NCBI RefSeq assembly: GCF_003258945.1
Contig: NZ_QLIX01000011.1
Location: 62,001-126,000 of the forward strand
Source: Roseicella frigidaeris
GTDB taxonomy: Bacteria; Pseudomonadota; Alphaproteobacteria; Acetobacterales; Acetobacteraceae
Length of the DNA: 64,000 bases
Direction: 5' to 3'
The notes below the pieces were generated by a model. The model was not told the DNA's origin. It searched no databases and was given only the letters and a program-made list of their open reading frames with translations. Of this stretch, positions 1 through 7,907 are shown piece by piece (position 1 is the stretch's first letter; each line of letters opens with the position of its first letter). The position numbers and the translations under genes were made by a program.

Positions 1-2
1 CG

Positions 3-1379
3 GATGCGGCGCTCGGCGAGGTGGTCGGCATCCTGCGCGAGACGCCGGGCGTCGCCGGTGTCATCGGCATCGCCGGCACCAGCATGGTCGGCGGCGGCGG
101 CTCGGATTCCGGCATGGTCATCGCCTCGCTGCGACCCTGGCGGGAGCGAACCGGCGCGGCGGAGCGCCTCGATGGCATCCTCGGGCATGTCCGGGCCCGC
201 TTCGCGACGCTGACCGCGGCGACGGCCGTGGCCTTCGTGCCGCCGGCCATCCTCGGCCTCGGCACCACCGGGGGCTTCGACATGCGCCTGCAGGCGCGCG
301 CCGGGCAGGGCGCCGAGCAACTTGCCGAGGCGATGCGCGGGCTGATCGTGAAGGCGAACCAGGCGCCGGAGCTGACCGGCGTGTTCAGCACCTTCCGGGC
401 GGACACGCCGCAGATCTACCTGCGCATCGATCGCCGCCGCGCAGAGCTGCTCAACCTGCAGCCGGACGCGATCTTCCAGGCGCTGCAGGCGCATCTCGGC
501 TCGGCCTATGTCGATGACTTCAACTACCAGGACCGGGTGTTCCAGGTCCGCATCCAGGACGAGCCGCGCTTCCGCGGCCGCGCCGCCGATATCGAGCGCC
601 TGCATGTCCGGAACGGCACCGGCGAGCTGGTGCCGCTCCGCACCGTCCTCGCCGCCTCGAGCGTGCTCGGCGCCAATGCCATCAATCGCTACAACCTCTT
701 CCCCGCCGTCGCCATCAACGGCCAGGCCGCCGCGGGGACCAGCAGCGGCGCCGCGCTGGACCGCATGGAGACGCTGGCGCGCGAGAGCCTGCCGGCCGGC
801 TTCGGCTTCGAATGGACCGGCCTCGCGCTGCAGGAGCGGCAGGCGGGCGCCGAGACGATCCTGATCATCATCGTCGGCATCGTCTTCACCTATCTCTTCC
901 TCGTCGCCCAGTACGAGAGCTGGAGCGTGCCGATCGCCGTCATGCTCTCGGTCGCCATCGCCGTGCTGGGCGCGCTCGGCAGCCTCGCCCTCGCCGGCAT
1001 GGCGGTCGATCTCTATGTGCAGATCGGGCTGCTGCTGCTGATCGGCCTCGCCGCCAAGAATGCCATCCTCATCGTGGAATTCGCCAAGGAGCGGCGCGAG
1101 GCGGGCATGGGCATCGTCGATGCCGCGAGGGAGGCGACCAGCCAGCGCTTCCGGCCGCTCGTCATGACCGCGGTCAGCTCGATCCTCGGCGTCGTGCCGC
1201 TGGTGCTCGCCAGCGGCGCCGGGGCGGCGAGCCGGCAATCGATCGGCATGACGCTCTTCGGCGGGCTGCTGCTCGGCACGCTGCTCGGCCTGCTGATGAT
1301 CCCGGTTCTCTACATCGCCGTGCAGAGCCTGCGCGAATGGGCAAAGGCGCGGCTCTTCGGCACGGCGGGCGAGGGCTAG
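3..1379 (+). CDS. RND efflux transporter permease, C-terminal part (5' end outside window)
   Basis: This is the C-terminal portion (about 458 residues) of an AcrB/HAE1-type inner-membrane pump that exports drugs or solvents using the proton gradient with a periplasmic adaptor and an outer-membrane channel. The reading frame is open from base 3, so the start lies upstream. Visible are the second periplasmic porter region, ending near [12 protein letters not shown], followed by a run of membrane helices containing the family hallmarks [31 protein letters not shown] and [26 protein letters not shown]. The protein ends at a TAG that is part of palindromic repeat copy A. The adaptor and outer-membrane genes must be upstream if they are linked. 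Substrate cannot be read from this fragment. Confidence 0.93.
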   Translation, partial: DAALGEVVGILRETPGVAGVIGIAGTSMVGGGGSDSGMVIASLRPWRERTGAAERLDGILGHVRARFATLTAATAVAFVPPAILGLGTTGGFDMRLQARAGQGAEQLAEAMRGLIVKANQAPELTGVFSTFRADTPQIYLRIDRRRAELLNLQPDAIFQALQAHLGSAYVDDFNYQDRVFQVRIQDEPRFRGRAADIERLHVRNGTGELVPLRTVLAASSVLGANAINRYNLFPAVAINGQAAAGTSSGAALDRMETLARESLPAGFGFEWTGLALQERQAGAETILIIIVGIVFTYLFLVAQYESWSVPIAVMLSVAIAVLGALGSLALAGMAVDLYVQIGLLLLIGLAAKNAILIVEFAKERREAGMGIVDAAREATSQRFRPLVMTAVSSILGVVPLVLASGAGAASRQSIGMTLFGGLLLGTLLGLLMIPVLYIAVQSLREWAKARLFGTAGEG

Positions 1380-1428
1380 AGCGGATCCCGTTCGAGTGGA
1401 AACACTCGAACGGGTGAGGATGCTCTAG
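1376..1428. repeat. Palindromic repeat family 1, copy A (12-bp stem, GAAA loop)
   Basis: Perfect hairpin: left arm CCCGTTCGAGTG at 1387-1398, loop GAAA, right arm CACTCGAACGGG at 1403-1414. Outer arms CTAGAGC (1376-1382) and GCTCTAG (1422-1428) are also inverted. The element runs from the TAG stop of the efflux gene to the TAG stop of the convergent dioxygenase gene. It matches copies at 18207-18253 and 21411-21463 in flanking sequence and geometry. It may act as a bidirectional terminator, but there is no T-tract. Confidence 0.85.
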
Positions 1429-2297
1429 ACGGGCGCGTCGCCGCAGATGGTGACGCGGTGCATGATGCGCGTCTCCGCCGGATAGTCGTTGATGGCGAAA
1501 TGCATTGTGCAGCGATTGTCCCAGAAGGCGAGGGAGCCACTGCGCCAGCGGAAGCGGCAGGTGAATTCCGGCCGTGTCGAATGCTGGGTCAGGAACTCGA
1601 TCAGCGGCTTGCTCTCCGCCTCGGTCATGTCCTCGAAACGGTGCAGGTGGCCGCCGACATAGAGCGCGCGCCGCCCGGTCTCGGGATGGGTGCGGATCAG
1701 CGGATGGGTGGAGACGGTCTGGGTGTCGCCCGGGTCGATCACCTTCATGGACAGCTTGTCGGCGTAGAATTCGCGCCGCGTCTTGCCGTCATGGCTGCTG
1801 AAATTGTCGCCGCGATAGACGCCTTTCAGCCCGTCCAGCATCCGCCGCAGGCCGGGCGAGAGCGCCTCGTAGGCGAGGTACTGGTTGGTCCAGAGCGTGT
1901 CGCCGCCGGCCGAGGGGATCTCGACGCCATAGAGGATGGTGCCCATGGCGGGCTTCGCGGTGAAGGCCTGGTCGGAATGCCAGGAGCCGCCGAAATTCTT
2001 CTTGTCGGCCGGCGTCTTCACGATCTCCAGCACCTCCGGGTAGTCCTCCATCCCGGCCATGTAGGGGTGCAGGTGGATCTCGCCCCAGCGGCGCGCGAAG
2101 GCGAGCTGCGTCGCCGGCGTCAGCCGCTGGTCGCGGAAGAAGATCACCAGGTTGTCGAGCAGGGCCTGGCGCAACTCGGCCTGCACCTCGGCCGGGATGT
2201 CGCCGGCGAGATCGACGCCGCTGACCTCGGCGCCGAGGGCGCCGGCGATCGGGTTGACCTCGATATGGCGGAATTGGCTGTTGGGCAGCCCGTCCAT
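1425..2297 (-). CDS. TauD/TfdA-family 2-oxoglutarate-dependent dioxygenase
   Basis: A 290-residue non-heme Fe(II)/2-oxoglutarate dioxygenase, the family that includes taurine dioxygenase and 2,4-D dioxygenase; it hydroxylates a small, usually anionic, organic substrate with loss of CO2 and succinate. The iron facial triad is visible as HSD (in SWHSDQAF, about residue 99-101) and a distal His in RIMHRVTI near the C-terminus, with the 2OG-binding Arg close by. The start at 2297 is chosen because GGGAGAG lies 7 bases upstream and the protein then begins like family members; the frame stays open further upstream but without family similarity. Substrate is unknown: no ssu or tau transporter genes lie beside it. 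It is transcribed towards the RND gene, with repeat copy A between. Confidence 0.9.
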   Translation of the reverse strand: MDGLPNSQFRHIEVNPIAGALGAEVSGVDLAGDIPAEVQAELRQALLDNLVIFFRDQRLTPATQLAFARRWGEIHLHPYMAGMEDYPEVLEIVKTPADKKNFGGSWHSDQAFTAKPAMGTILYGVEIPSAGGDTLWTNQYLAYEALSPGLRRMLDGLKGVYRGDNFSSHDGKTRREFYADKLSMKVIDPGDTQTVSTHPLIRTHPETGRRALYVGGHLHRFEDMTEAESKPLIEFLTQHSTRPEFTCRFRWRSGSLAFWDNRCTMHFAINDYPAETRIMHRVTICGDAPV

Positions 2298-2634
2298 GGC
2301 CGTCTCTCCCTGTGCTGCGGGCACCGCGTCTCGTCCGGATGCGTCTTGCCCTTGCCCGGCAATTCCTGCGCCCCCGCGGCGCGGCGCGCAATGGTGCCGG
2401 GGGTGTTCCCAGCCATGGCGATCACGGGTTAGCCTCGCGCCGTCGCCCGGCCGCCCTGCGGCGCGGCGCGGCCTTCGGGAGGGGACGGGCCGGAAGGGCC
2501 GTGGCAGGTCGCGGCGATGCCGCCTCGCTGGCCGCAGGGCGCGAGCGGCGCCGCAATCCCCCCACGATGACCCGCAGCCACCCCCAAGCGACCCCCAGAG
2601 GGCAGCCCCGGGGCCAGAACCAGAGCGAGGTCCC
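2298..2634. other. Divergent intergenic region, 337 bp
   Basis: Non-coding gap between two divergent start codons (dioxygenase leftwards, crotonase rightwards), so it must carry promoters for both. It is GC-rich throughout. I see no convincing -35/-10 pair, operator palindrome or small gene; open frames crossing it are extensions of the flanking genes or shadows. Confidence 0.5.
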
Positions 2635-3399
2635 ATGGCCTTCACCAGCATCGGCGTCTTCGAAGGCGGTGCCGTCACCACCGTCGAGATCCAGCGGCCG
2701 CCGAACAATTTCTTCGACATCACGCTGATCGAGGAGATCGCCACCGCCTTCGAGGCGGCCGATGCCGATCCCGGCGTGCGCGCCCTGCTGCTGGTGGCCC
2801 AGGGCAAGGCCTTCTGCGCCGGCGCCGACTTCTCCCGCCGCGATGTCGGCGACCAGCGGCCGGGGCGGCATCTCTACAAGGAGGCGCTGCGCCTGTTCCG
2901 CACCCGCAAGCCGATCATCGCCGCGGTGCAGGGTCCGGCGATCGGCGGCGGGCTCGGCCTCGCCTGCATGGCGGATTTCCGCATCACCTGCCCCGAGGGG
3001 CGGTTCAGCGCCAATTTCACCCGGCTCGGCTTCCATCCCGGCTTCGGCCTGACGGCGACGCTGCCGCGGCTGGTCGGGCCGCAGCAGGCGGCGCTGCTTT
3101 TCTACACCGGGCGGCGGATCAACGGCGAGGAGGCGGTGCGGCTCGGCCTCGCCGACCAGCTCGTGCCGCAGGCCGAGCTGCGGCAGGCGGCGGCGGCGCT
3201 GGCCACCGAGATCGCGCAATCCTCCCCGCTCGGCCTGCTGGCGACGCGCGAGACGCTGCGCCGCGGCCTGGCCGATGCGGTGGAGCAGGCGACGGAGCGC
3301 GAGCTGGTGGAGCAGGACTGGCTGCGCAAGACCGCGGATTTCCAGGAGGGCGTCCGGGCCTCCGCCGAGCGGCGGCTGCCGGATTTCCAGGGGCGCTGA
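2635..3399 (+). CDS. Enoyl-CoA hydratase/isomerase (crotonase) family protein
   Basis: A 254-residue crotonase-fold protein acting on an acyl-CoA thioester. The oxyanion-hole segments are present (GKAFCAGADFS near residue 57-67 and GPAIGGGLGLACMADFRI near 101-118). In hydratases two glutamates sit in the next stretch; here that stretch reads SANFTRLGFHPGFG, with neither glutamate obvious, so classical hydration chemistry is doubtful and isomerase, hydrolase or lyase chemistry is possible. The ATG at 2635 is preceded by GCGAGG and gives the normal family length; the frame is open far upstream without similarity. It is followed after 11 bases by a carboxymuconolactone decarboxylase-like gene, probably one operon. 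Confidence 0.85.
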   Translation: MAFTSIGVFEGGAVTTVEIQRPPNNFFDITLIEEIATAFEAADADPGVRALLLVAQGKAFCAGADFSRRDVGDQRPGRHLYKEALRLFRTRKPIIAAVQGPAIGGGLGLACMADFRITCPEGRFSANFTRLGFHPGFGLTATLPRLVGPQQAALLFYTGRRINGEEAVRLGLADQLVPQAELRQAAAALATEIAQSSPLGLLATRETLRRGLADAVEQATERELVEQDWLRKTADFQEGVRASAERRLPDFQGR

Positions 3400-3410
3400 G
3401 GGAGACGACC

Positions 3411-3821
3411 ATGAGCAGGCTCGATTTCGACGAGAACGCCTTCTTCCAGGCCGGCAAGGAGGTCTGGTTCGAGATGCGCGGCCCGGCCGTCGCGCAGAAG
3501 GCGATGGACGAGGCCGCGCAGCACGAGATGACGCGCGACCTGCGGCAATTCCTCTTCGAGCACTGCTTCGGCGCGGTGTGGAACCGGCCGGGGCTGGAGA
3601 GGGTGACGCGCAGCACCATTACCATCTCGGTCCTGACGGCGCTGGGGCGGACCGAGGAGCTGAAGTCGCATATCCGCATGGGGCTGAACAACGGCCTGAC
3701 GCGGGAGGAGCTGAAGGAGATCTTCCTGCATGTCGGCGTCTATGCCGGCGTGCCGACCGCCGTCGCCGCGGTGCGGGCGGCGATGGAGGTCTTCGCCGAG
3801 CTCGACAAGCCGGCGGGCTGA
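3411..3821 (+). CDS. Carboxymuconolactone decarboxylase (CMD/AhpD-like) family protein
   Basis: A 136-residue small helical protein of the CMD family, resembling PcaC (4-carboxymuconolactone decarboxylase of the beta-ketoadipate pathway). The conserved core is seen in RSTITISVLTALGRTEELKSHIRMGLNNGLTREELKEIFLHVGVYAGVPTA (given here only as its extremes RSTITIS and HVGVYAGVP). The CxxC pair of AhpD-type peroxidase partners is absent, which favours a decarboxylase-like or unknown lyase role. RBS GGGAGACG precedes the ATG. It follows the crotonase gene by 11 bases and is followed by a 13-bp stem hairpin. No other protocatechuate genes are near, so pcaC is not assigned. Confidence 0.85.
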   Translation: MSRLDFDENAFFQAGKEVWFEMRGPAVAQKAMDEAAQHEMTRDLRQFLFEHCFGAVWNRPGLERVTRSTITISVLTALGRTEELKSHIRMGLNNGLTREELKEIFLHVGVYAGVPTAVAAVRAAMEVFAELDKPAG

Positions 3822-3827
3822 GCCGTC

Positions 3828-3860
3828 GCCCCGCGACGGCACCGGGCGCCGTCGCGGGGC
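3828..3860 (+). terminator. Strong hairpin after the crotonase/CMD pair
   Basis: Perfect 13-bp stem: GCCCCGCGACGGC (3828-3840), 7-nt loop, GCCGTCGCGGGGC (3848-3860), starting 7 bases after the stop codon. There is no T-run, so intrinsic termination is inferred from position and stability only. Confidence 0.6.
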
Positions 3861-3963
3861 GGATCGGCGCCCGGCGCATCCGATGCCGTCACTCGGGTAT
3901 TCCCGCCGGCGTCGATCGTCTCTAGCATCCCGGGATCTGCCAGGCCGTGTGACGGGAAGGGGC

Positions 3964-6282
3964 ATGGAGCGCATGACGGGTGCAGAGGGCGATACGGAAT
4001 TCCGGCCGCACAGCGCGCATTGGGGCGTGTTCTCCGCCGCCTGGCAGGGGGGGCGGCTGGTGGTCCGGCCGCATCCGGAGGACCCGGACCCGAACCGGAT
4101 CCTGCAGAATTTCCCCGAGGCGCTGCGGCACGAGGCGCGCATCGCCCAGCCCATGGTGCGGCGCGGCTGGCTGGAGAATGGCCCGGGCGCCGATCCGCGC
4201 CGCGGCCGGGACGAGTTCGTCCCCGTCTCCTGGGATCGCGCCCTCGACCTGGTGGCGGCGGAGCTGCGGCGGGTGCCGATGCAGCGCATCTTCGGCGGCT
4301 CCTATGGCTGGTCCTCGGCCGGGCGCTTCCACCATGCGCAGAGCCAGGTGCACCGCTTCCTGAACACGGCGGTGGGCGGCTATGTCCGCAGCGTCAACAG
4401 CTACTCGGCCGGCGCCTCCAACGTCATCCTGCCGCATGTGCTGGGGCCGATGGAGGAGATCAGCCGCCGCAACGTCTCCTGGGAGCAGGTGGCGGCGCAG
4501 TCCGAGATCGTGCTCGCCTTCGGCGGCATGGCGCTGAAGAACAGCATGGTCGCGGGCGGCGGCATCAGCCGGCATATCGAGCGCGGCTCGATGGCGGCGG
4601 CCGCGGCGCGCGGCTGCGCCTTCGTCCTGATCGGACCGCTGCGCGACGACATGCCCGAGGAGGCGAAGGCGGAGTGGCTGCCGCTCACGCCGAACACCGA
4701 CACGGCGCTGATGCTGGCGCTGATGCACACGCTGGCCGCCGCCGGGCTGCACGACCGCGCCTTCCTCGACCGCTACGCCACCGGCTGGCCGGAGCTGGAG
4801 GCCTATCTGTTCGGCCGCGAGGACGGCCAGCCCAAGGATGCCGCCTGGGCCGCCGGCATCACCGGCATCCCGGCCGAGCGGATCACCGCGCTCGCCCATC
4901 GCCTGCCCGGCAAGCGGGTGCTGGTCACGGTCGCGCATGCGCTGCAGCGGGCCGAGCATGGCGAGCAGCCGGTCTGGGCCGGCATCGCGCTCGCCGCCAT
5001 GCTGGGGCAGATCGGCCTGCCCGGCGGCGGCTACACCTATGCGCTCGGCGCGCTCGGCCATACCGGGCGGCGGATGAACCTGGTCTCCACCGCGGCGCTG
5101 CCGCAGGGGCGCAACCGCGTCGGCGCCTATATCCCGGTCGCCCGCATCGCCGACATGCTGCTGCATCCGGGCGAGGGCTACGACTACAACGGCCAGCGCC
5201 TGACCTATCCGGAGATCGGGCTGGTCTACTGGGCCGGCGGCAACCCCTTCCACCACCACCAGGACCTCAACCGCCTGCGCCAGGCCTTCCGCCGCATCGA
5301 GACGCTGGTGGTGCACGAGCTGGCCTGGACCGCGACGGCGCGTCATGCCGACATCGTGTTGCCGGTGACGATGACGCTGGAGCGCGAGGATATCGGCAGC
5401 AGCCAGACCGACCCGGTGATGGTCGCGATGAAGCAGCTCGCCGCGCCCTTCGCCGCGGCGCGCGACGACTACGCGATCTTCACCGACCTCGCCCGCCGGC
5501 TCGGCCGCGAGCAGGAGTTCACCGAAGGCCGCAGCGCCCGCGACTGGCTGCGCCACCTCTACGACCGCACCGCCCAGGACCTGCGTGACAAGGGCTTCGC
5601 GGCGCCGGAATTCGAGGAGTTCTGGCAGCAGGGCCTGCTGCCGCTGCCGGAGGGGCCGGATACCGGCGGCATGCTGCGCGCCTTCCGCGAGGACCCGGAG
5701 GGCGCGCCCCTGCCGACGCCGAGCGGCCGGATCGAGCTCCACTCCGCCACCATCGCCGGCTTCGGCTATGATGACTGCCCCGGCCATCCCGCCTGGCTGG
5801 CGCCGAGCGACGTGCCGGGGCCGGGGGCGCCGCTCCGCCTCGTCGCCAACCAGCCGGCCACGCGGCTGCACAGCCAGCTCGATTTCGGCGGCCACAGCCA
5901 GGAGCGCAAGCATCGCGGGCGGGAGGTGATGCGCATCCACCCGACGGACGCGGCGGCGCGCGGCATCCGCCAGGGCGACATCGTGCGGCTGTTCAACGCC
6001 CGCGGCGCCTGCCTCGCCGCGGCGGAGCTGAGCGAGGCGGTGATGCCGGACGTCGTCAACCTGCCGACCGGCGCCTGGTACGACCCGGAAGACCCGGCGG
6101 AGGACCGGCCGCTCTGCGTGCACGGCAACCCGAACGTGCTGACGCGCGATGTCGGCACCTCGCGCCTCGCCCAGGGCTGCACCGGCCAGCTCACCACCGT
6201 GGAGGTGGAGCGCTTCACCGGCAACCTGCCGCCGATCCGCGCCTATGCGCCGCCGGAGGCGCTGCCGGCCGCAGCGGAATAG
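3964..6282 (+). CDS. Molybdopterin-dependent oxidoreductase, DMSO/biotin sulfoxide reductase family (BisC-like)
   Basis: A 772-residue bis-MGD molybdoenzyme of the serine-ligand branch (DMSO, TMAO and biotin sulfoxide reductases). The molybdenum-ligand region reads GGSYGWSSAGRFHH near residue 113-126, matching GGSYGWxSxG of that branch, where the second serine after YGW binds Mo. The N-terminus lacks the Cys cluster of 4Fe-4S-containing relatives. Other family landmarks include GAxHxGRR-like, YWAGGNPFHHHQDLNRL and the C-terminal dinucleotide-binding domain around NQPATRLHSQLDFG and LPTGAWYDP. There is no Tat leader, so it is probably cytoplasmic like BisC, reducing S- or N-oxides, for example biotin or methionine sulfoxide. 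Start ATG 3964 is preceded by GGGAAGG; ATG 3973 is an alternative. No dedicated electron donor is adjacent. Confidence 0.9.
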   Translation: MERMTGAEGDTEFRPHSAHWGVFSAAWQGGRLVVRPHPEDPDPNRILQNFPEALRHEARIAQPMVRRGWLENGPGADPRRGRDEFVPVSWDRALDLVAAELRRVPMQRIFGGSYGWSSAGRFHHAQSQVHRFLNTAVGGYVRSVNSYSAGASNVILPHVLGPMEEISRRNVSWEQVAAQSEIVLAFGGMALKNSMVAGGGISRHIERGSMAAAAARGCAFVLIGPLRDDMPEEAKAEWLPLTPNTDTALMLALMHTLAAAGLHDRAFLDRYATGWPELEAYLFGREDGQPKDAAWAAGITGIPAERITALAHRLPGKRVLVTVAHALQRAEHGEQPVWAGIALAAMLGQIGLPGGGYTYALGALGHTGRRMNLVSTAALPQGRNRVGAYIPVARIADMLLHPGEGYDYNGQRLTYPEIGLVYWAGGNPFHHHQDLNRLRQAFRRIETLVVHELAWTATARHADIVLPVTMTLEREDIGSSQTDPVMVAMKQLAAPFAAARDDYAIFTDLARRLGREQEFTEGRSARDWLRHLYDRTAQDLRDKGFAAPEFEEFWQQGLLPLPEGPDTGGMLRAFREDPEGAPLPTPSGRIELHSATIAGFGYDDCPGHPAWLAPSDVPGPGAPLRLVANQPATRLHSQLDFGGHSQERKHRGREVMRIHPTDAAARGIRQGDIVRLFNARGACLAAAELSEAVMPDVVNLPTGAWYDPEDPAEDRPLCVHGNPNVLTRDVGTSRLAQGCTGQLTTVEVERFTGNLPPIRAYAPPEALPAAAE

Positions 6283-6310
6283 CCGCGGCCGCGGCCGCCC
6301 CCCGCGCCGG

Positions 6311-7195
6311 TCAGGCGGCGGGGGCGGGGCTGCGGCGGCGGAAATCCGCCGCCATGTCCTCGAGCGTGACGAAGCGCACGCCCGGATGCTTCAGCATGTG
6401 CGCGATCAGCCGCTCCAGCATCAGCAGCACCTGCGGCCGGCCGGAGACATCCGGGTGGATGGTCATCGGCACCACGGCATAGTCGTATTCGCGGTAGATG
6501 AAGTCGAAATGGTCGCGCCAGATCTGCTCGAGCTGGTGCGGCGAGACATAGCCGTGGCTGTTCGGGAATTTCTTGATGAACATCATCGGCGGCAGATCGT
6601 CGAGATACCAGGAGGCCGGGATCTCGACGAGGTTGGTGAGCCTGCCCTTGGTGAAGGGCCGCATCCAGCTCTCGGCCGGCCGGGCGTAGTCGATCGGCAC
6701 CCAGGCATCGCCGGTGCGGACGTAGTAGGGCTGGCAGTCATGGTGCATCAGGCTGTGGTCATAGGCGATGCCGCGCTCGACCAGGATCTCGATCGAGGTC
6801 GCGCTCACCTCCCACCAGGGCGCGACATAGCCCACCGGCTTGCGGCCCCAATGCCGCTCGATCAGCCCGATGCAGCGGTCGAAGATCGCCTCCTCCTGGG
6901 CGCGGGAGAGGGCCAGCGGGTTCTCGTGGCTGTAGCCATGCAGGCCGATCTCATGCCCGGCCTTCGCCACCATCTCGGTCTCCTTCGGGAAGGATTCGAT
7001 GGTGTGGCCGGGGATGAACCAGGACTGCGTCAGCCCGAAGCGCTCGAAGAGCCGCAGGATGCGCGGCATGCCGACCTCGGCGGCGAAGACACCGCGGCTG
7101 ATGTCGCCCGGGCTGTCCTCGCCCATGTAGCTGCCGAGCCAGCCGGCCACGGCGTCGCAATGGATGCTGAAGGCGCAGAGGATCTCTTTCGGCAT
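6311..7195 (-). CDS. Polysaccharide deacetylase family protein (PuuE/allantoinase-like)
   Basis: A 294-residue NodB-fold metal hydrolase removing acetyl groups or opening cyclic amides. Metal-binding features are the early aspartate in [11 protein letters not shown] (residues 8-18) and the His pair in [10 protein letters not shown] near residue 90. The overall pattern resembles the cyclic-amide/peptidoglycan deacetylase branch that includes PuuE allantoinase and Helicobacter PgdA, not secreted chitin deacetylases; there is no signal peptide. Its start codon lies 2 bases after the stop of the isochorismatase-like gene, so both are almost certainly co-transcribed and translationally coupled. 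Together they suggest breakdown of a cyclic or N-carbamoyl nitrogen compound (inference). Confidence 0.87.
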   Translation of the reverse strand: MPKEILCAFSIHCDAVAGWLGSYMGEDSPGDISRGVFAAEVGMPRILRLFERFGLTQSWFIPGHTIESFPKETEMVAKAGHEIGLHGYSHENPLALSRAQEEAIFDRCIGLIERHWGRKPVGYVAPWWEVSATSIEILVERGIAYDHSLMHHDCQPYYVRTGDAWVPIDYARPAESWMRPFTKGRLTNLVEIPASWYLDDLPPMMFIKKFPNSHGYVSPHQLEQIWRDHFDFIYREYDYAVVPMTIHPDVSGRPQVLLMLERLIAHMLKHPGVRFVTLEDMAADFRRRSPAPAA

Positions 7196-7197
7196 CG

Positions 7198-7848
7198 TCA
7201 CCCCTCCCGGTCGTTGGCCGCCCGCCAGCGCTCGATGGCGTCGAGGCAGGCGGCGGCGTCGATCACATCGGCATAACGCCGCTCCACATCCTTCAGGTTC
7301 TGCGCATGCGCGACGGGGTCGTGGTCGCCGACGCAATCCTCCGGCACCATCACCCGGAAGCCAAGCGAGAAGGCGTCGATCACGCTGGCCCGGACGCAGC
7401 CCGAGGTGATGCAGCCGGCGACGATCACCGTGTCCACCCGCTCCTTCGTCAGGATGGCGGCGGCCGGGGTGGCGAAGAAGATCGAGGGCGCGGTCTTCAT
7501 CAGCACCACATCCGGCCCGGCGGCGGCGATGCGCGGGTCGAGCTCCACCGCCGGGCTGCCCTGCAGCAGGTCGAAGACCGGCGCCGCCTTCCAGTGCGGC
7601 GCGGCGCGCGGGCTGTCATAGCCGTTGACGCAGGCGATCACCGGCAGCCCGGCCCGCTTCGCCGCGGCGATCAGCGGCACCGTGTTGCGCACCGCGGCAT
7701 CGACCATGGGCGCCCCGCCCATCGGGAAGCCCGCCTCGGTGAAGCCGCGCTGGAAATCGACCACGACCAGGCCCGGCCTGGCGCCGAAGCCGAGCGGCCG
7801 GCTGCCATAGCCGCGCGCGGCGTAGATGTCGGCCTCGGGGCTGGACAT
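7198..7848 (-). CDS. Isochorismatase-like cysteine hydrolase (N-carbamoylsarcosine amidase type)
   Basis: A 216-residue cysteine hydrolase. The catalytic triad of the family is readable: Asp in VVVDFQRGF (about residue 31), Lys in [12 protein letters not shown] (about 118) and Cys in [13 protein letters not shown] (about 151). This pattern is typical of N-carbamoylsarcosine amidase and related ureidohydrolases; true isochorismatases lack the nucleophilic cysteine. It is the first gene of a two-gene operon with the deacetylase-like gene downstream (2-base gap). The ATG at 7848 is preceded by GGAGGATC on its strand. Expected reaction: hydrolysis of an N-carbamoyl or amide substrate in the cytoplasm. 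Confidence 0.88.
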   Translation of the reverse strand: MSSPEADIYAARGYGSRPLGFGARPGLVVVDFQRGFTEAGFPMGGAPMVDAAVRNTVPLIAAAKRAGLPVIACVNGYDSPRAAPHWKAAPVFDLLQGSPAVELDPRIAAAGPDVVLMKTAPSIFFATPAAAILTKERVDTVIVAGCITSGCVRASVIDAFSLGFRVMVPEDCVGDHDPVAHAQNLKDVERRYADVIDAAACLDAIERWRAANDREG

Positions 7849-7907
7849 GGGCTGATCCTCCGCTGGGGTTCACCCGGGGAGGGTAGCAAGCGCCATGCCC
7901 GCTGCGG

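Noticed and set aside
3828-3860. Hairpin as a member of repeat family 1
   Set aside because: Stem length, loop and flanks differ from the GAGC...GATG pattern; treated as a local terminator-like structure.
3922-6123. Long open frame on the strand opposite the molybdoenzyme gene (733 codons)
   Set aside because: It is a shadow: the plus-strand product has clear family motifs and the antisense product is low-complexity Gly/Arg/Ala/Val sequence typical of high-GC antisense frames.
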